A stretch of DNA of 64,000 nt from Laetiporus sulphureus 93-53 (lineage: Eukaryota > Basidiomycota > Agaricomycetes > Polyporales > Laetiporaceae): NCBI RefSeq assembly GCF_001632365.1, contig NW_024468554.1, forward strand, positions 277,648-341,647. The letters are read 5' to 3'. The notes beneath the pieces were generated by a model. That model saw only the letters and a list, made by a program, of their open reading frames with translations, was not told the DNA's origin and searched no databases. The position numbers and the translations under genes were made by a program. Position 1 is the first letter of the stretch. Every line of letters starts with the position of its first letter. Below, in pieces: positions 35,928-47,898 of this stretch.

Positions 35928-36666
35928 AGCGTTCAGTTTGTTGTAGAGAGCGATGGAGTATGTCGTGGAGTATTGCTTGGGGAGAGTGATGTGTGGTAAA
36001 AAGGACGCGGTACACGCTACTTATATACGTCGAGTTAGGCGAACGTGGATACATGACGCAGGAGACTCTGACAGCGCGAATGATGTCATACAACGCTGGT
36101 GGAGGAGGCCATATACTTATATGGCTTCTCGCGCGCTAACTCTGAGGTCTGTACGCGTCTGTGGCTGAACGCGTTTGTGGCTGAGGATATCCCATATATA
36201 TCGGTACCACCGCGTCGCCGACAAAGTTGACCATAAGCCATCCAAAACAATTACACAGATCGTGTCTATCATTATCGGTGTTTACAAGCGTATTTTTGCA
36301 GCGAAGCCGTGCCGGTCGCCAATGTACGCAGCACGGCACGCTCATCACGCGAAGCGGTGGTGCGCGTTCGTTCACTGGAAGACGAAGTTGAGAGTTGAGC
36401 CATTCTCTTCGTGATATCCAACCGGCTTCTTGAGCGAGACTCTCAAATTGATTCTTTAACTACACTAGTACTATGCACGAAGCGCCCAAAAACTATCGTA
36501 ACGTCCAGTAAGTATAAAGGGGACGACTACTCATTAAGCTAGTGAACGGGGTATGAACACGAACGAATGGTGAGCTGAAAGAATGACAACAGCAGGGATA
36601 CTTCATTGGCGCCACGAACAAAGTCTTTTGGATATTGTCTCTGAGCAGAATCCATCTTCCTCCCAA
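35928..36666. other. Promoter of the 168-aa protein gene and priA-like 1 3' flank
   Basis: No gene seen. Contains the TATA-like box near 36020 for the gene to the left. Confidence 0.4.
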
Positions 36667-37940
36667 TCAAAGGACCGATACGCCAGCTGCAGCAAGCGCG
36701 TCAGCCTCCACGAGATTTGCGACGTCGGCGGCGACGGCAGCAATTGCGTCAGCATCAAGGACATCACGGCGGAGGACCGAGACACCGGCTGCTCCAATCG
36801 CGTCAGCCTCCACGAGATTTGCGACGTCGGCGGCGGCGGCGGCAATTGCTCCAGCATCAAGGACATCACGGCGGAGGACCGAGACACCGGCTGCGCCAAT
36901 CGCATCGGCCTCCACGAGATTTGCGACGTCCGCAGCAGCAGCAGCAACTGCACCAGCATCAAGAAGATTGCGCTTGCGGGAAGACGATGCAACGCAAGAG
37001 TCGCCGGACGAGGAAACGGTGTATCCGGTGTCGCAGGCGGAGACAACGCACTTGCTCTGCGCGCATAAGACGGAGGAGACGTGAGGAATGGCTGAGCAAT
37101 CCCTGCCGAGGGGTGCATTGGCGGGTGTCGAGAAGGGAGAAGAAACCACACAGCCACCGCCTAAAGCACATCGAGTAGATCAGCAGACTGTCCATTGGCG
37201 ACGATCGCGAGCACCTACACGACTCCAATTCACTGGTAGTGTCCAAACACTCGTAGCCTTTCCCACGGCTGCCGCCCGGAACACCGCAAGCTGTCAAACC
37301 GCTCGCGCATGTTGGCGCGCGCTTCCTACGGGACGCGCTCTGCGAGCCGCAACCATTCGGGAAGGAGCCGCAGATGCCGTTACAAACCGTGCTGGGAAGA
37401 TCGCACACACACTCCGTCGGATGATCGCTACCGGGCGGCGTGTACGGTGTGAACCCGTCTTCGCATTTGAACCCGCAGACCCATCCCACCTCACAGACCG
37501 GCTCCGCGTGCGGCGGGTACTGGCATTGGGCATGGGAGTCCGCGCCTTCAATCTGCGGCACATGCCAAATAGAGAAGATCAGTGAGCTGGCTTGATGAGC
37601 TGTAGCGGATATTACGTACGAGTGCCTGAATAGAAGCCTCAACGACGGCCAGACCGAGGACGTCAACTGCCGCCTGCGCTACCACGTCGACTTCGATGAA
37701 ATCAGGGATAAGCGACACGCAAAGACAGATGTCGAGGTGTCCGTATACGATGCCGAGAATTTCGAGGTCAACGTCGAGGCTCGCACACACGTCGAGGAGG
37801 TCGCGCTGGATGTGCATCTGGCGCGACTGGATGATGTCGCGCCGAGAGGCAGCGGCACCGCGCGTGAGCGATGAGCGCGTCGCGGCGGCCAGTGAGGAGC
37901 CCGCCGCTAAAAGTGGTATAAACGTCGTAGAAAACTTCAT
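36667..37940 (-). CDS. PriA-like secreted cysteine-rich protein 1
   Basis: Exons 37940-37620, 37552-37219 and 37160-36667 give 382 aa. The N-terminus, MKFSTTFIPLLAAGSSLAA, is a signal peptide. A Leu/Val/Asp-rich region with paired Cys (DVCASL...DICLCVSL) is followed by the Cys-rich core (HAQCQYPPHAEPVC, CGFKCEDGF, CVCDLPSTVCNGICG). Next come CLDTTSELESCGGC and a second Cys cluster. This layout matches the priA family first described from Lentinula primordia. The function is unclear, possibly cell wall or metal related. The C-terminal exon ends in three tandem 34-residue Ala/Asp-rich repeats (unit RRDVLDAGAIAAAAADVAN...). Choosing the GTAGGT donor at 37218 restores ESCGGC. Confidence 0.8.
36670..36975 (-). 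repeat. Three 102-bp in-frame tandem repeats in priA-like 1
   Basis: The block TCAGCCTCCACGAGATTTGC recurs at 36701, 36803 and (one change) 36905, giving an exact 102-bp period. Each unit encodes 34 residues: a dibasic RRD start, an Ala-rich stretch and NLVEADAIGAAGVSVL. The copies are nearly identical, which suggests recent expansion or homogenisation. Dibasic starts could be processing sites. Confidence 0.9.
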
Positions 37941-39257
37941 CCTAGATTCTGATTGCGAGAATGAGCTGTTTGGAAGTGTACGTTGTCCACGGGGGCGCCG
38001 GTCGGTGCAAAAGAATGTGGGTAGTGTGACTACGAGGATCTAAGACTCGAACGAGATTGGGGACGGGGGGGAGGGAGAGATGGTCAGAGGCAAATTAAGG
38101 AGGACGGGCTGTGACGCGAGGGGAAAACCTCAAGGAAGAGGTTGAGTCTCAACAAAAGAACATCCCAGTTTAAAAGCACTGTTCCGCCGTAAGACACATT
38201 TGACATTGGACCCTAGTAGCGTCTAGCGGAGAAGGACTACGCACCTTTGAAATTACATGTCGGAGGAAAGAGACCGCCAGCGTTGCTGGGAAGCGGTCCA
38301 GGCGTGTAGTAATTCCGCGCCGAGGGCAGGGATATCGAGGCCTACAGGGTTGCAAGAGCCTATGACACTTGGCAGACGACGACGGGATCAGCCCGCACGG
38401 TCATACTTGCTAGTCTCGGCGCGGCCCGGGTTTAAAGAGGAAAATTTGACGATGTTGGGATTTGTGAGGAGTTAGAACAGAAGCAGGCACAAGTTCATGA
38501 GTTGCGACCGCAGCGGGCGCGCTAGTTGAGCGTAACCTCAACGTGGGAGACGAACTGCTTACCGACAGCTCATTGCATCCAACCATCCCTCAGCGTGCCT
38601 GGTTAATCGTTCAAATAGGCAACACAACGAAAATAAAGATCGCGACGTAGTCGGAGACACCGAGCAGCGATTTGAGCGATGTCTGCGGGACATTTCCAAA
38701 TAGTCAATAGGCGCTGATGCTGATCTTGAAATGGAAATAATTGAAACAAAATTGATTTACGCCAGCGGAGATAGACCAGCATCTGTTAGCCCGGTCCTGT
38801 CGTTCCTGGCCTCGTACTAGGAAACGGTGATGCCGTCTGCGTGACCCTAACGGCATCCAGCCCATCCAGACCCTTCGAGACAGATTCCGTCGTCTCGGGG
38901 AGCAGTTACTGCGGGCGGTATGGCGTGACTTTGAGGCTGATGAAAATAGTGCGGGGCTTAGAGCATAGAGACTACTGGGACCGTCCAATCAATTACCTAG
39001 GATATGTCGAGAGAGACGTCTCGTGAGCGCGATGCGGTAACCAGCACAGGGTGGCCTGTAGATTTGTTGACTGACCTCGCACTGCTAAGCCTACGACGAC
39101 TGTGACACCGGTATTACCAGGAGTAGGATAGCCGAACATTATAAAAGCCCAGAACGCAACGCCGGGAAGATTGTGCTTCCCCGCTTCTTATAGCCGAGAA
39201 CTGCGCAAGTTTCATGATGCTGAAACGAAAATGAAAGGTACAAAGTACATAACACAA
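37941..39257. other. Intergenic, no gene seen
   Basis: priA-like 1 promoter and proteasome gene 3' flank. Only short ORFs. No TATA box or repeat recognised with confidence. Confidence 0.35.
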
Positions 39258-40094
39258 CTAGTCCATCCTGCCCTTGAGCGTACGCTTTATCACCTTGTCT
39301 TTCGTTCTGGCATCTCATGATCAACCACTGCACACAAGGAACGTTCATGCCACTCACACCACGTATACCACTGCCCCCCAACCGGAGTATGCATCACGGT
39401 CCACGGCGTTAAGCAGCGTCTGCGAGATGGTCTCGAACAGGTCCTCCGGCTCCAGATCGGGTTCCCACAGTCCCTCAGCAACACCGAACAATTTGGTGCT
39501 TGCCGTACCCGCGACAACGAAGTCCTTCGCAAAGTTGATGCACCCGATGAGGTCTGTCGCTGCGATGAACGGTTTGTACGCGCCCGATGGCGTCTTCTGC
39601 AGGCCTGCCATCACAGGCTCAATGAAGTACGGTCCAAAGCGCTTCTCGTACAACGTCGAGGAGACGAGATGTATGAATGTTTCTGGCTCGATCTCGCGCT
39701 CCTCCTTGATCGTGTACATGTTCAGGCGGAATCGAAATTGCTCGCGTCTGCACTTGCCCCGTATATATATCACTCACGATAGAAGCGATGGACTCACAGT
39801 GTTGTAACGTCCGTGGCAAGCCCTGGCAAGCCGATGTACACTCGATCTGTCATGGGAAATATCTATCGCGCTTCAAAGCTTAGATCCATAGCCAGCATAC
39901 TACAGTTACGACTCACCTTCTCAAATTTCGACGAGATACCCATCGCTTGGTTTCCCAATCGCAAGTCCGAGGCAATAGCCACACATTCCTTGCCCGCCAT
40001 GGCTATGACGGAGCCACCGTTATATTCCATGATCGACTACCGGACAATACATATCAGCGTCGTTACATTGAGCATCATGATTTGCATATACCAT
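39258..40094 (-). CDS. PUP3: 20S proteasome subunit beta-3
   Basis: Non-catalytic subunit of the 20S core beta ring. Exons 40094-40092 (ATG alone), 40036-39917, 39862-39798, 39747-39358 and 39306-39258 give 208 aa, close to the 205 of human PSMB3. Signature runs are SIMEYNGGSVIAMAG, CVAIASDLRLG, VYIGLPGLATDV, ERFRFRLNMYTIKEE-like sequence (here LREQFRFRLNMYTIKEER), RFGPYFIEPVMAGL and SGWGAVVYVV. The C-terminal join restores TKDKVIKRTLKGRMD. The mature N-terminus lacks the catalytic Thr, as expected for beta-3. The start is either an ATG-only first exon (40094) or the internal ATG at 40030. The former gives the fungal MSIMEYNGG start. Confidence 0.93.
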
Positions 40095-40516
40095 TATGGG
40101 CAGACGAGCGAGAGGATTGAGAGTAGGGTGGATGGTGTTTTCAGTGCTAGGAGTTGTGGATTCGAAGTCGCTTGGACAAGGGGACGTACGCGTACAGTGT
40201 ATACGACGCGCAAGTCCTAGACGCCCACAACGCGTTCTGCACGTGATTCGATAAGATAAGATTAGATGTCATCATTACTTCGGGCCACTCGAGCTCATTG
40301 TCGCTATCTTCCTGCTCCGTGCCCACTCACTACTGCTTTACATCCTCTACACACTAGATATTTGCGGCTGGTCATCCCGCTATTGTTTCAAAGCTATCAA
40401 CTGAATCCGGGAAATACACGACGTCCGGATATCATACAATTGTTGGTCTAATACGTAACAAAGAGCATGCTCCTAAAGGCGGATCCGCTCAGCTATCTAA
40501 GACATCCTCCTGCATC
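40095..40516. other. Intergenic between PUP3 start and the next gene
   Basis: PUP3 promoter region and 3' flank of the 81-aa protein gene. No other feature seen. Confidence 0.4.
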
Positions 40517-40887
40517 TTACTTCTTCTGCTCTTTGAGCTGAGCCGATCTGGCATGCAGCTCCTCACGGCTCTAGATCGCACACATTGAACATGAGATCAC
40601 GGCTGGCGACTAAATCAAAAACGACGCACCAAAGGCTCCTCGACACCTTTCATCAGCTCAGAACTTGGCACGTACGGATCACGAGCGTGGAATGCCTGCA
40701 TCTCGGGGTTGCTGTTCAAGCCTGCGCCGAGCTGGGGAGGTTCGAGATCCTTCGGGTCGTTAGATTTCTACGATGTTAACGATGTCAGATCTCGTCGTTA
40801 AGCGAGAAATATCATGACGGTGGATAGACGTACAGCAGGATGGGGCAGGATGTTGAAAGTCGGCTCGTTCTTCTGCGGCTGGGACAT
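40517..40887 (-). CDS. Small hydrophilic protein, 81 aa
   Basis: Exons 40887-40834, 40767-40630 and 40570-40517, each a whole number of codons, with clear GT-AG borders. The product starts MSQPQKNEPTFNILPHPA, continues DPKDLEPPQLGAGL and DPYVPSSELMKGVEEPL, and ends in a charged helix, SREELHARSAQLKEQKK. It has no signal peptide, membrane segment or recognised domain. Three phase-0 introns in frame with no stops make a real gene likely although no single exon exceeds 46 codons. The foldback element at 41052-41701 lies only 165 bp upstream of its ATG, inside the probable promoter. Confidence 0.65.
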
Positions 40888-41051
40888 GATGATAATTGTC
40901 GTGAACGGGTTGTGGTGAGTGGGTTATCGCGATAGTTTGTGTTGCGGATGAGAATGATGGAGGATGCCTCAATGAAGTGCGTGGAAGTTTTTATGCAAGA
41001 CGCTGTGGCTCGGACTGTGGCGCAGCAGATGGAGTCAGACGAAATGATATG

Positions 41052-41701
41052 ACACCGCAGACATGAAGCAATTTGCGCATGTGGCAAATGCTTAGCAAAT
41101 GTCGACAGGTTTTTTGCCTTTGTGATCTCAATTTGCTATGGTTCCTTCCCACGTTCCATATTAAGTATTTGCATATAATATCTTAGAGGCAGAAATTTAA
41201 AATCATATATTTTAAGAAATGACACCATTTTCAAACTCACCAAATACATTTAGAATTTGAGCGCTGTTGAATGTAATTGTACATTTTTGAACTCCAAACC
41301 ATCACATGTATAAAATATCCAGTAGCAGATGAAGGTGTAATTACGGTGAATGACTTTCATTCTAGTAATCTTGGCTAGAATGACTTCAGTAGGGAAGTAG
41401 AATGTAGGCATAATTACACCTTCATCTGCTACTGGATATTTTATACATGTCATAGTTTGAAATTCAAAAATGTATGATTACATTCAACAGCACTCAAATT
41501 CTAAATGTATTTGGTGAGTTTGAAAATGGTGTCATTTCTTAAATATATGATATTAAATTTCTGCCTCCAACATATTATATGCAAATACTTAATACGGAAT
41601 GCGGGGAGGTACCGTAGCAAATTGAGATCACAAAGGCAAAAAACCTGTCGACATTTGCTAAGCATTTGCCACATGCGCAAATCGCTTCATGTCTGCGGTG
41701 T
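41052..41701. mobile_element. 650-bp foldback/MITE-like element
   Basis: Two inverted arms of about 290 bp (about 41052-41344 and 41411-41701) flank a loop of about 66 bp. The left arm starts ACACCGCAGACATGAAGC and the right arm ends with its complement (GCTTCATGTCTGCGGTGT). Identity is high along the arms, including AATTTGCGCATGTGGCAAAT-type and CATGTATAAAATATCCAGT blocks, with a few substitutions. The interior is AT-rich and non-coding. No target-site duplication is obvious at the borders. It codes for nothing and would depend on a transposase elsewhere. If transcribed it would fold into a long dsRNA. Confidence 0.9.
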
Positions 41702-42747
41702 GACGTCCCGAGCGCAGTCATAATCACGTGCTCAATGTTCTTGGAGAGTTTCCCAATTTGGCGATCTCTCGACTTCCCTGCCAGTGATTCCAATTTCAAC
41801 TTTATAGGCTCAAATCTGCATCGTTTCAGAGTGGCCAACGGTAAAGTCCCTGTTCTGGTTGTTCAGTGCAATTATAATCCAGTCATCAATGTTCGAAGCC
41901 ATCCGAGTTCTCTCCACCCAAATTGATGAGAACGAAAGCCATCACACAGCCAGCGCTCCCTGCCCTGATTAGATTCCACCAAAGACCGTGAGAACGATGA
42001 ACAGGATGTACAACGGCGCTTAACTCGGATGGGACATTCCAATAGAGGCTATAACGCGCGAACGTCGCCTTTTCCCGCTGCTTCTTTTCCTCCCGCGTAT
42101 TCTGTTTTCCTAACGAGTGTCCCTCTGACAATTGCATGTCGATCAGTCGAGCCATTCATTTGTGTTTCAGGCAACATGATCCAGAAAAATAGCGGATCCA
42201 CGGACGTTCAACGACCGTGACGCCAGGAGAGTTATGACACTGCGAATCGCAACCCTACTGTGCCTCGTCCACTTTCAGGTGAAAGCTAGCTGATGTTTCG
42301 CACCAGCAAGGATTATATCTCAATCGATGTTACAGCGAGATGCCGACCACGTCATTCAAACTGAGCTTCCCGCCATTTTCCCCATCCCCATCCGTTTGAT
42401 AGGTCGTCACTGTACGATTGCTCGCGCTCAAGTGTGATTGCATCACGACTTGCTCCCGCGAGTCTCGTCGACTAACCGTAGCCTCTGCACGAAATACGCC
42501 TTTGCTCTCCAACGCTTCTTCAGAGGTACGGGTTCACAAATATGGACCATGATGAGCTCTATGTCTATGTTGTTCTACCACACTACAATGACAGTACGAT
42601 AGCAAAGGAGTGACAAGATAAGGAGTGGCAACACATGACGTGTAAAACATCTAACACGACAGAATTTCGAAGATGGGGTAACGCTTAATGACTGGGATAG
42701 GGGAGAATAATATAGAGTCCACGGTCCATGAAACCCCTCCAAGGGCC
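41702..42747. other. Intergenic, no gene seen
   Basis: Between the foldback element and the priA-like 2 stop. ORFs here (for example 41886-42155 minus) show no domain or splice support. Confidence 0.35.
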
Positions 42748-44234
42748 TTATGATAGTGTTACATTGACTTCTGTCACGATGTTAACATCCTCGTCGCCAC
42801 GCTTCTTTTTAGACATGCGGCGCGCTGTGAGCACATTGCTATCAGCATCGGCGTTCGCAGTGAGCACTTCCGAAACAGCCGCGTTGACGACAATTCCCGA
42901 CTGAGCCACGCCCGGTGCCACCGCGGTCGCGCTGACATCTGCCTGCACAACTCCTGCGGCGGAAGCATCCACGACTATCGATGTGGCCTTATCTGTGAGA
43001 GAACCGACGGATATACTGGCATTTGCAAGTGTGGGGATGTCGGCGTCGACCTTCACGCAAGCATCACCACTGAGGCTGATTGTCCAGCCGTCCTTGCACT
43101 TCGAAACATTGCAGCGGGCATCGACGCAAGAGACTCCTTCAGCTCCAACAATTGCGGAACAGTCAACCCCGATGGCCGAGGCACCTGTGGCGATGAAGGG
43201 GTTTTCGAAAACGCAACCACCACCTGGACGGGGGACACACAATTGGTGAAACGCGGAAGTCCTTGAAAAGACAAGAGTACTTACAGCTCTCGACGTTAAT
43301 TCCAACGTTGATGCACTCATATGCCAGGTTGGAACCCGCATGCACGCCGCATACCTACGGAAGGCGCACATCTATGTCATTGTTCAGACGATGGGCACAG
43401 GGTGACGTACCGTCTCATCCTCTTTACAGGTTTTCTGAGCCTCTTCAAGAGTGGTGACGCCGATGGATGTCTCAATACGTCTCTCTAAATTGGTTCCCAG
43501 TCTTCTCGCTTTAGGTGTGGACGATCCACAGCCCTGTTTGACGCGTCGATAAAGGTCAAAGAGGGCAAGACTTCGTGAGTATGTCGTATGCAAACAAACA
43601 TACTCATGACGTACGTGGGTGAACGAGCCGCATACACCATTACACGATGTGTACGGCCACTGGCATACACACTCGTCACCCTCCTTCACGTAAGGAGACT
43701 CGCACTCCCATCCACATGGGTCACTGCTCGAGCACAGAGGTTTCGAATGCTGGGGGTATGTGCAGTGCTTCGAGTCGGGGGCACCGTCGATCTAGAAAGT
43801 TGTTCGCTCATTAGATATACCGTGCGCTTTAAAGATAAGTGCAGACTCACAGCAGCTGTGAGCAACGCCGTGAGGTTATTTATACCCAGGAGCGGAACGA
43901 GGGTCTCGAGCTGCACGTCCGTCGTCAGAGCCAACGGCAGCATAGACAAGCACAAGCAGACGTCCAAGCCCACTAAAGCGCTCAGAGGGACAGTCAAAAG
44001 ATTGAGGTCTGAAAGCACATTTGCATCGATGTTCGCGCATACATCGACAACAGCTCGTGGTTCGTGATGCTGTCGAAGGGAAACCGGCCCAACGGAGGGC
44101 TGCGCGCTGAGATCGCGGGCATGCGACGCATGTCGCGCAAATCGCACAGGTTTGCTTGGGTGCGCCGACGACATCTGAAGAAATGACAGTGTATATGTCG
44201 CCGCAGCGGCGATTTGGAGAGCACTAAGCCGCAT
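42748..44234 (-). CDS. PriA-like secreted cysteine-rich protein 2
   Basis: Exons 44234-43851, 43791-43615, 43533-43411, 43354-43285 and 43223-42748 give 409 aa. The hydrophobic N-terminus (LQIAAAATYTLSFLQMSSA) is a signal peptide. The domain order follows priA-like 1: DVCANIDANVLSDL...DVCLCLSML, then HCTYPQHSKPLC, CGWECESPY, CVCQWPYTSCNGVCGSF, CGVHAGSNLAYECINV, VESCGGCVFENP and CNVSKCKDGWTISLSGDAC. The C-terminal region is Ala/Val/Ser-rich but lacks the 34-residue repeats of copy 1. It has two more introns than copy 1. A TATA-like GATATAAG lies about 95 bp upstream on the minus strand (about 44333). The two copies share orientation and are 4.8 kb apart. Confidence 0.8.
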
Positions 44235-47200
44235 TTTAAATGAGAGAAAGGAGAGGGAGTTCGAAACAAATGAGGGCGGTGGGAGATGGCTGGGAGGAAG
44301 GGATGGTCATAACGCAAAGGATTGCATCTACTTATATCTTGCTCTCTGAACAATTTTGAGGCTCAGCTCGAACGTGAAGATTCGCCACACCAAGGGAAGT
44401 GGACGGTCAATGACATTTCTTCTCAGTATGGTTCCATATCGGGCATGACATTTCCCTAATGGAGTAACTCGCTTTGACGTGGTTTAAGCTGAGCTGTCGG
44501 GGTCAGACAGGCGAAATTGAACCAGTTCGCCTTCAAGATCGGAACCGCTAATTGCTGTCTTGCCGTACTCACTAAAATTTCGTAGCCGATGTGATAAAGC
44601 TGACCTTGCGGTGTTTGGTTTCTGCGCCAGGAAAATAGTTGACACTCATGCTATGTGGCCATCATTCAGTAGTAAGGAAGGCATTGGACAGACACAAACG
44701 CAAGCAACCAGTTGCTAGCAGAAACCCATCAGGCTCGACCGTATGGTGTGCGAAAAGTGGCGAGCACAGTGCAAAAGGCGTCCGACTATTCGGCCCCGGA
44801 GTCCCAGGCACGTCGTCGCCACATATTGCACGACTGCTGTCGCCGATTGACGTGAAATTCGGGCTCAAAGTGTCCGCGTACTTGTTTCATGGCACGCCAC
44901 AAAGAGTAAACGGTACAGTTTTGGGGAATCCAGGGGTGCGACACCTACCGGCAGACAGCACTCGCGGGAATTTAATTGCGCTTGATCTGAACCTGGGACA
45001 GCCCCATTCATAGCGTCTGTTGATCGTCCCTTGTGCATCAATCCGATGCAACATCTTCTTCTTTTGTTTGCTCAATGTCAAGTTAAACGTTCAATATGCT
45101 TTATCCACAATTGTGCATAGTGTGAGCATACACAATGCAGGTCTTCCGCACACTATTGTCCACAGTTGTCTCGTTAGCCAGCAACGCGCGCTGAAGTGTA
45201 CAAATTCGTGTCGTCAAGAAATGAAGCAAAGGCCAAGCGCAGTCTCCAAGTGGAACTCTGTAGCGATTGTGCGTGAACCAGACTTTCAGTGAACGGTCAA
45301 ATCGGCTGCGACAGATCTTCAACCGATATGGAACCCGATGTCGGAAGTGCATGATGCGGCGGACGGTATGTACTCGAATGCAAGCATCCGAACAGAGCGC
45401 TTTCTGAAGACGTCCTCACAGAATATGTGGCGTTGATGAGGGCGGCGAATACAGTAACGGTTCGGCAGTCTTTGGCCAGATTCTCAAGACCGGATTTCTA
45501 GGAGGTTTTGAGCTTGCGAGAATATGTGGATCGTATCATCGCGGATCCGCGCGATCCCGGAACCTGGGAGCCTTCCACAATATATGCCATCCATAACCCA
45601 GCCGGTATTCGAGACCAGGGAGCGGAGATATCTGTAGCAGCCTTTAGAGTTCGTGCATACATTTGTAAAGTGACAGGACCTTCGCGATCAGCATGTTCTG
45701 CTGAGTGCTCCTCATGCAGTGTCCGAGACCTCACCAAACCTCAATGAATGCCTAAGACGCACCAAATGTTCTGAATCAATACCAAGGTCTAAGTAGCTCT
45801 GCTGTATTCCGGCGAGTCGACAAAAGTTTGAGTTTGAAGAGAGAGTAGTTGAACAACCACGATCGCAAGGATCGGTCGTCGAACAACTGCTCAGCGCGCC
45901 TAGCATCGCTCAACGCGATCACGTGCACCATGATGGCTTCTTCAAGCCGCAACCTTCAGCTTTCCAGCCTTTTCAAGTCAAATATTGCAGGGTGCAGGGT
46001 GCTGTGAATAAACCATGTTCGCGCTGTTTTGAATTTGGTCTGCTCTGCCTTAGTAGACAACTATCATATGTAGTGATGGCGGGCTGCCATTGCAAATGTG
46101 ACACTGAGTGCAGGTGTAGAATCTCAGTCACTCAACTCCACTTTTGGATGTGCCGCCAATCGCTCCTCGCAGTACGCATGAACGATGTCAGACATCAACA
46201 TGTCAAATTTCTAGCAAGGATTCATCGGTGCCTGTGGTCTATCTGCACATCTTTCCATTACTACGGATCCATATTCAGCCTGTAGCAGTATCATGGCCGA
46301 ATCATCAAGTTAATCGTTGTCGCAATTCACGTCTCCTCGTGATGATCTACAGCACAAATACTCGAATTTCAGGCTGGCGTGGAGGCCGAAGAACGGGAGC
46401 CGTAGCACCACTATCTCCCGCACTAAACGGTTTCCCCCCTTGGCGTTCTTTAGCACCGATGACTTCCTATCTAATTTGTTTCGAACGTTCGTTCTTCCAT
46501 TTTATCGAACTCATTTTCAGGCACAGATAGATCGTATCAAGCATCGAGCATAAGTACGAACGGCGTCGCTAGTGCGTGAAACAATATGCTTGGTAGTCTT
46601 GTGTCGGATTGCGCGGTGCGGCGATTGGCACGGCACCTAGTACGTTATCTCTCCTTTCTGTAGACTCTTCACCATCAAAGATTGGGCTTATTGAATGTAG
46701 TAGGTCTGGCAAGAAATATCATATTCGCAATTTTGCACTCAATCATCGCATTGTCGGCTGGACAGAGATATTGGACAGGCTATAGGCAAGCACTGGTAAC
46801 AACTCGCGGCGTTGTCAAATAGATCATATTCTGGCATAATGACCCCGACTTATCGTGATTGAGGCCTGCGATCACTTAGCGGACATTAACAACTAACCGT
46901 GATGCACCCGTTGACGGAATATCACATCACCTTTAACCGCCGTGTTTCAACCTTTGGAGCATGTTAGTGTGTGTGCATACTACCTGCCATTTGCACTTGC
47001 ACGGAGGCGACCACGTGATCGTGTTTTGATGCGCTGGTGGTGTTCTCGCCCAGTTCTCACTGGTCGACGCCGATGGACTCTGACTCTGCTTTTTCCTCAT
47101 AGTGTGCAATCTCATTTAAGCAGTTCATGTCCGTACAACAGAATGCAAAAAATGACAACAAAATGTGTCAGGAATGATGCATATCTCTGCCGGGATGCTC

Positions 47201-47364
47201 GAGATCCCCCAAGGCCTCAGCAACCCCCCCCTTCCCCCGCATCGCAGCTCTAGCTGGTCATATACCCAATTCCCTTTGGTGCTGTTACTGTCCACAAACT
47301 TGACCGATTTCTCCCAGGGAGCCATTGGCCCAGGCACAATTTGGCCCGTACCACACCTCAGGCC
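44235..47364. other. 3.1-kb gene-poor tract
   Basis: No conserved protein, RNA or repeat was recognised. ORFs of 80-128 codons (44639-45013, 45508-45747, 45923-46285, 46144-46530, all +) have no domains and no consistent splice partners. They read like decayed or random sequence. Confidence 0.35.
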
Positions 47365-47898
47365 TCAACTCTCCAGAATCCTCTCCGACCGTCCTTCATA
47401 CCCCTCCCACTTTCCCAGCCCATCAGTCACATCCAGCATCCTCGTCCCATAGAAGATATGTGCCGTCGGGCGCACGCGCTCCCACTGCAGGATCTTCCCC
47501 TGCTCGTCGCGCGTGAGGTGCGCGCCCCACACGCTGACACGCCCCGTACGCCCATTGCGATTCGCGACGCACGCGCCGCACGTCTTGCAGCGAAAGCGCG
47601 TCTTGTGCGCCCGCGATGGGATGACGTAAGAATCTAACATGTCCATTGCACGGGGATCAGAGACACCGACAGGCTCTGCGAGATGCGTCCAGGAAAAACT
47701 CGCAGCATCAAAATGGATGGTGTGCACGAACGGACAGCCTTGCGAATGTATCAACGACGCGGTCTATCAGAGTTGTGATACCCACTTACCTGTAAGACGC
47801 TGGCAGTTGGTGCAGTGGCAGAAAGCGCGCAGGACGGGCTCGTCGGCGAGTGCATACGAAATAGCGCCGCAGAAACAGGCACCCTTGAGTGGTTCCAT
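47365..47898 (-). CDS. GFA/CENP-V fold zinc protein (formaldehyde-activating enzyme-like)
   Basis: Exons 47898-47790 and 47738-47365 give 160 aa. The N-terminus, GACFCGAISY, and then CHCTNCQRLTGC carry the zinc ligands of the GFA (glutathione-dependent formaldehyde-activating) family. The join restores TGCPFVHTIHF, typical of that fold. A later FRCKTCGACVANRNG contributes further Cys ligands. The family binds two zinc ions and acts on S-hydroxymethylglutathione-type adducts in bacteria. Most fungal members are unassigned. A soluble cytoplasmic oxidoreductase or detoxification enzyme is the usual inference, and the substrate is not evident. Confidence 0.85.

Noticed and set aside
36583..37068. 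Plus-strand repeat-containing ORF and possible CRISPR-like array
   Set aside because: The 102-bp units have no spacers and are the coding repeats of the minus-strand priA-like gene.
41505..41926. ORFs inside or overlapping the foldback element
   Set aside because: They follow the inverted repeat, appear on both arms and lack coding character.
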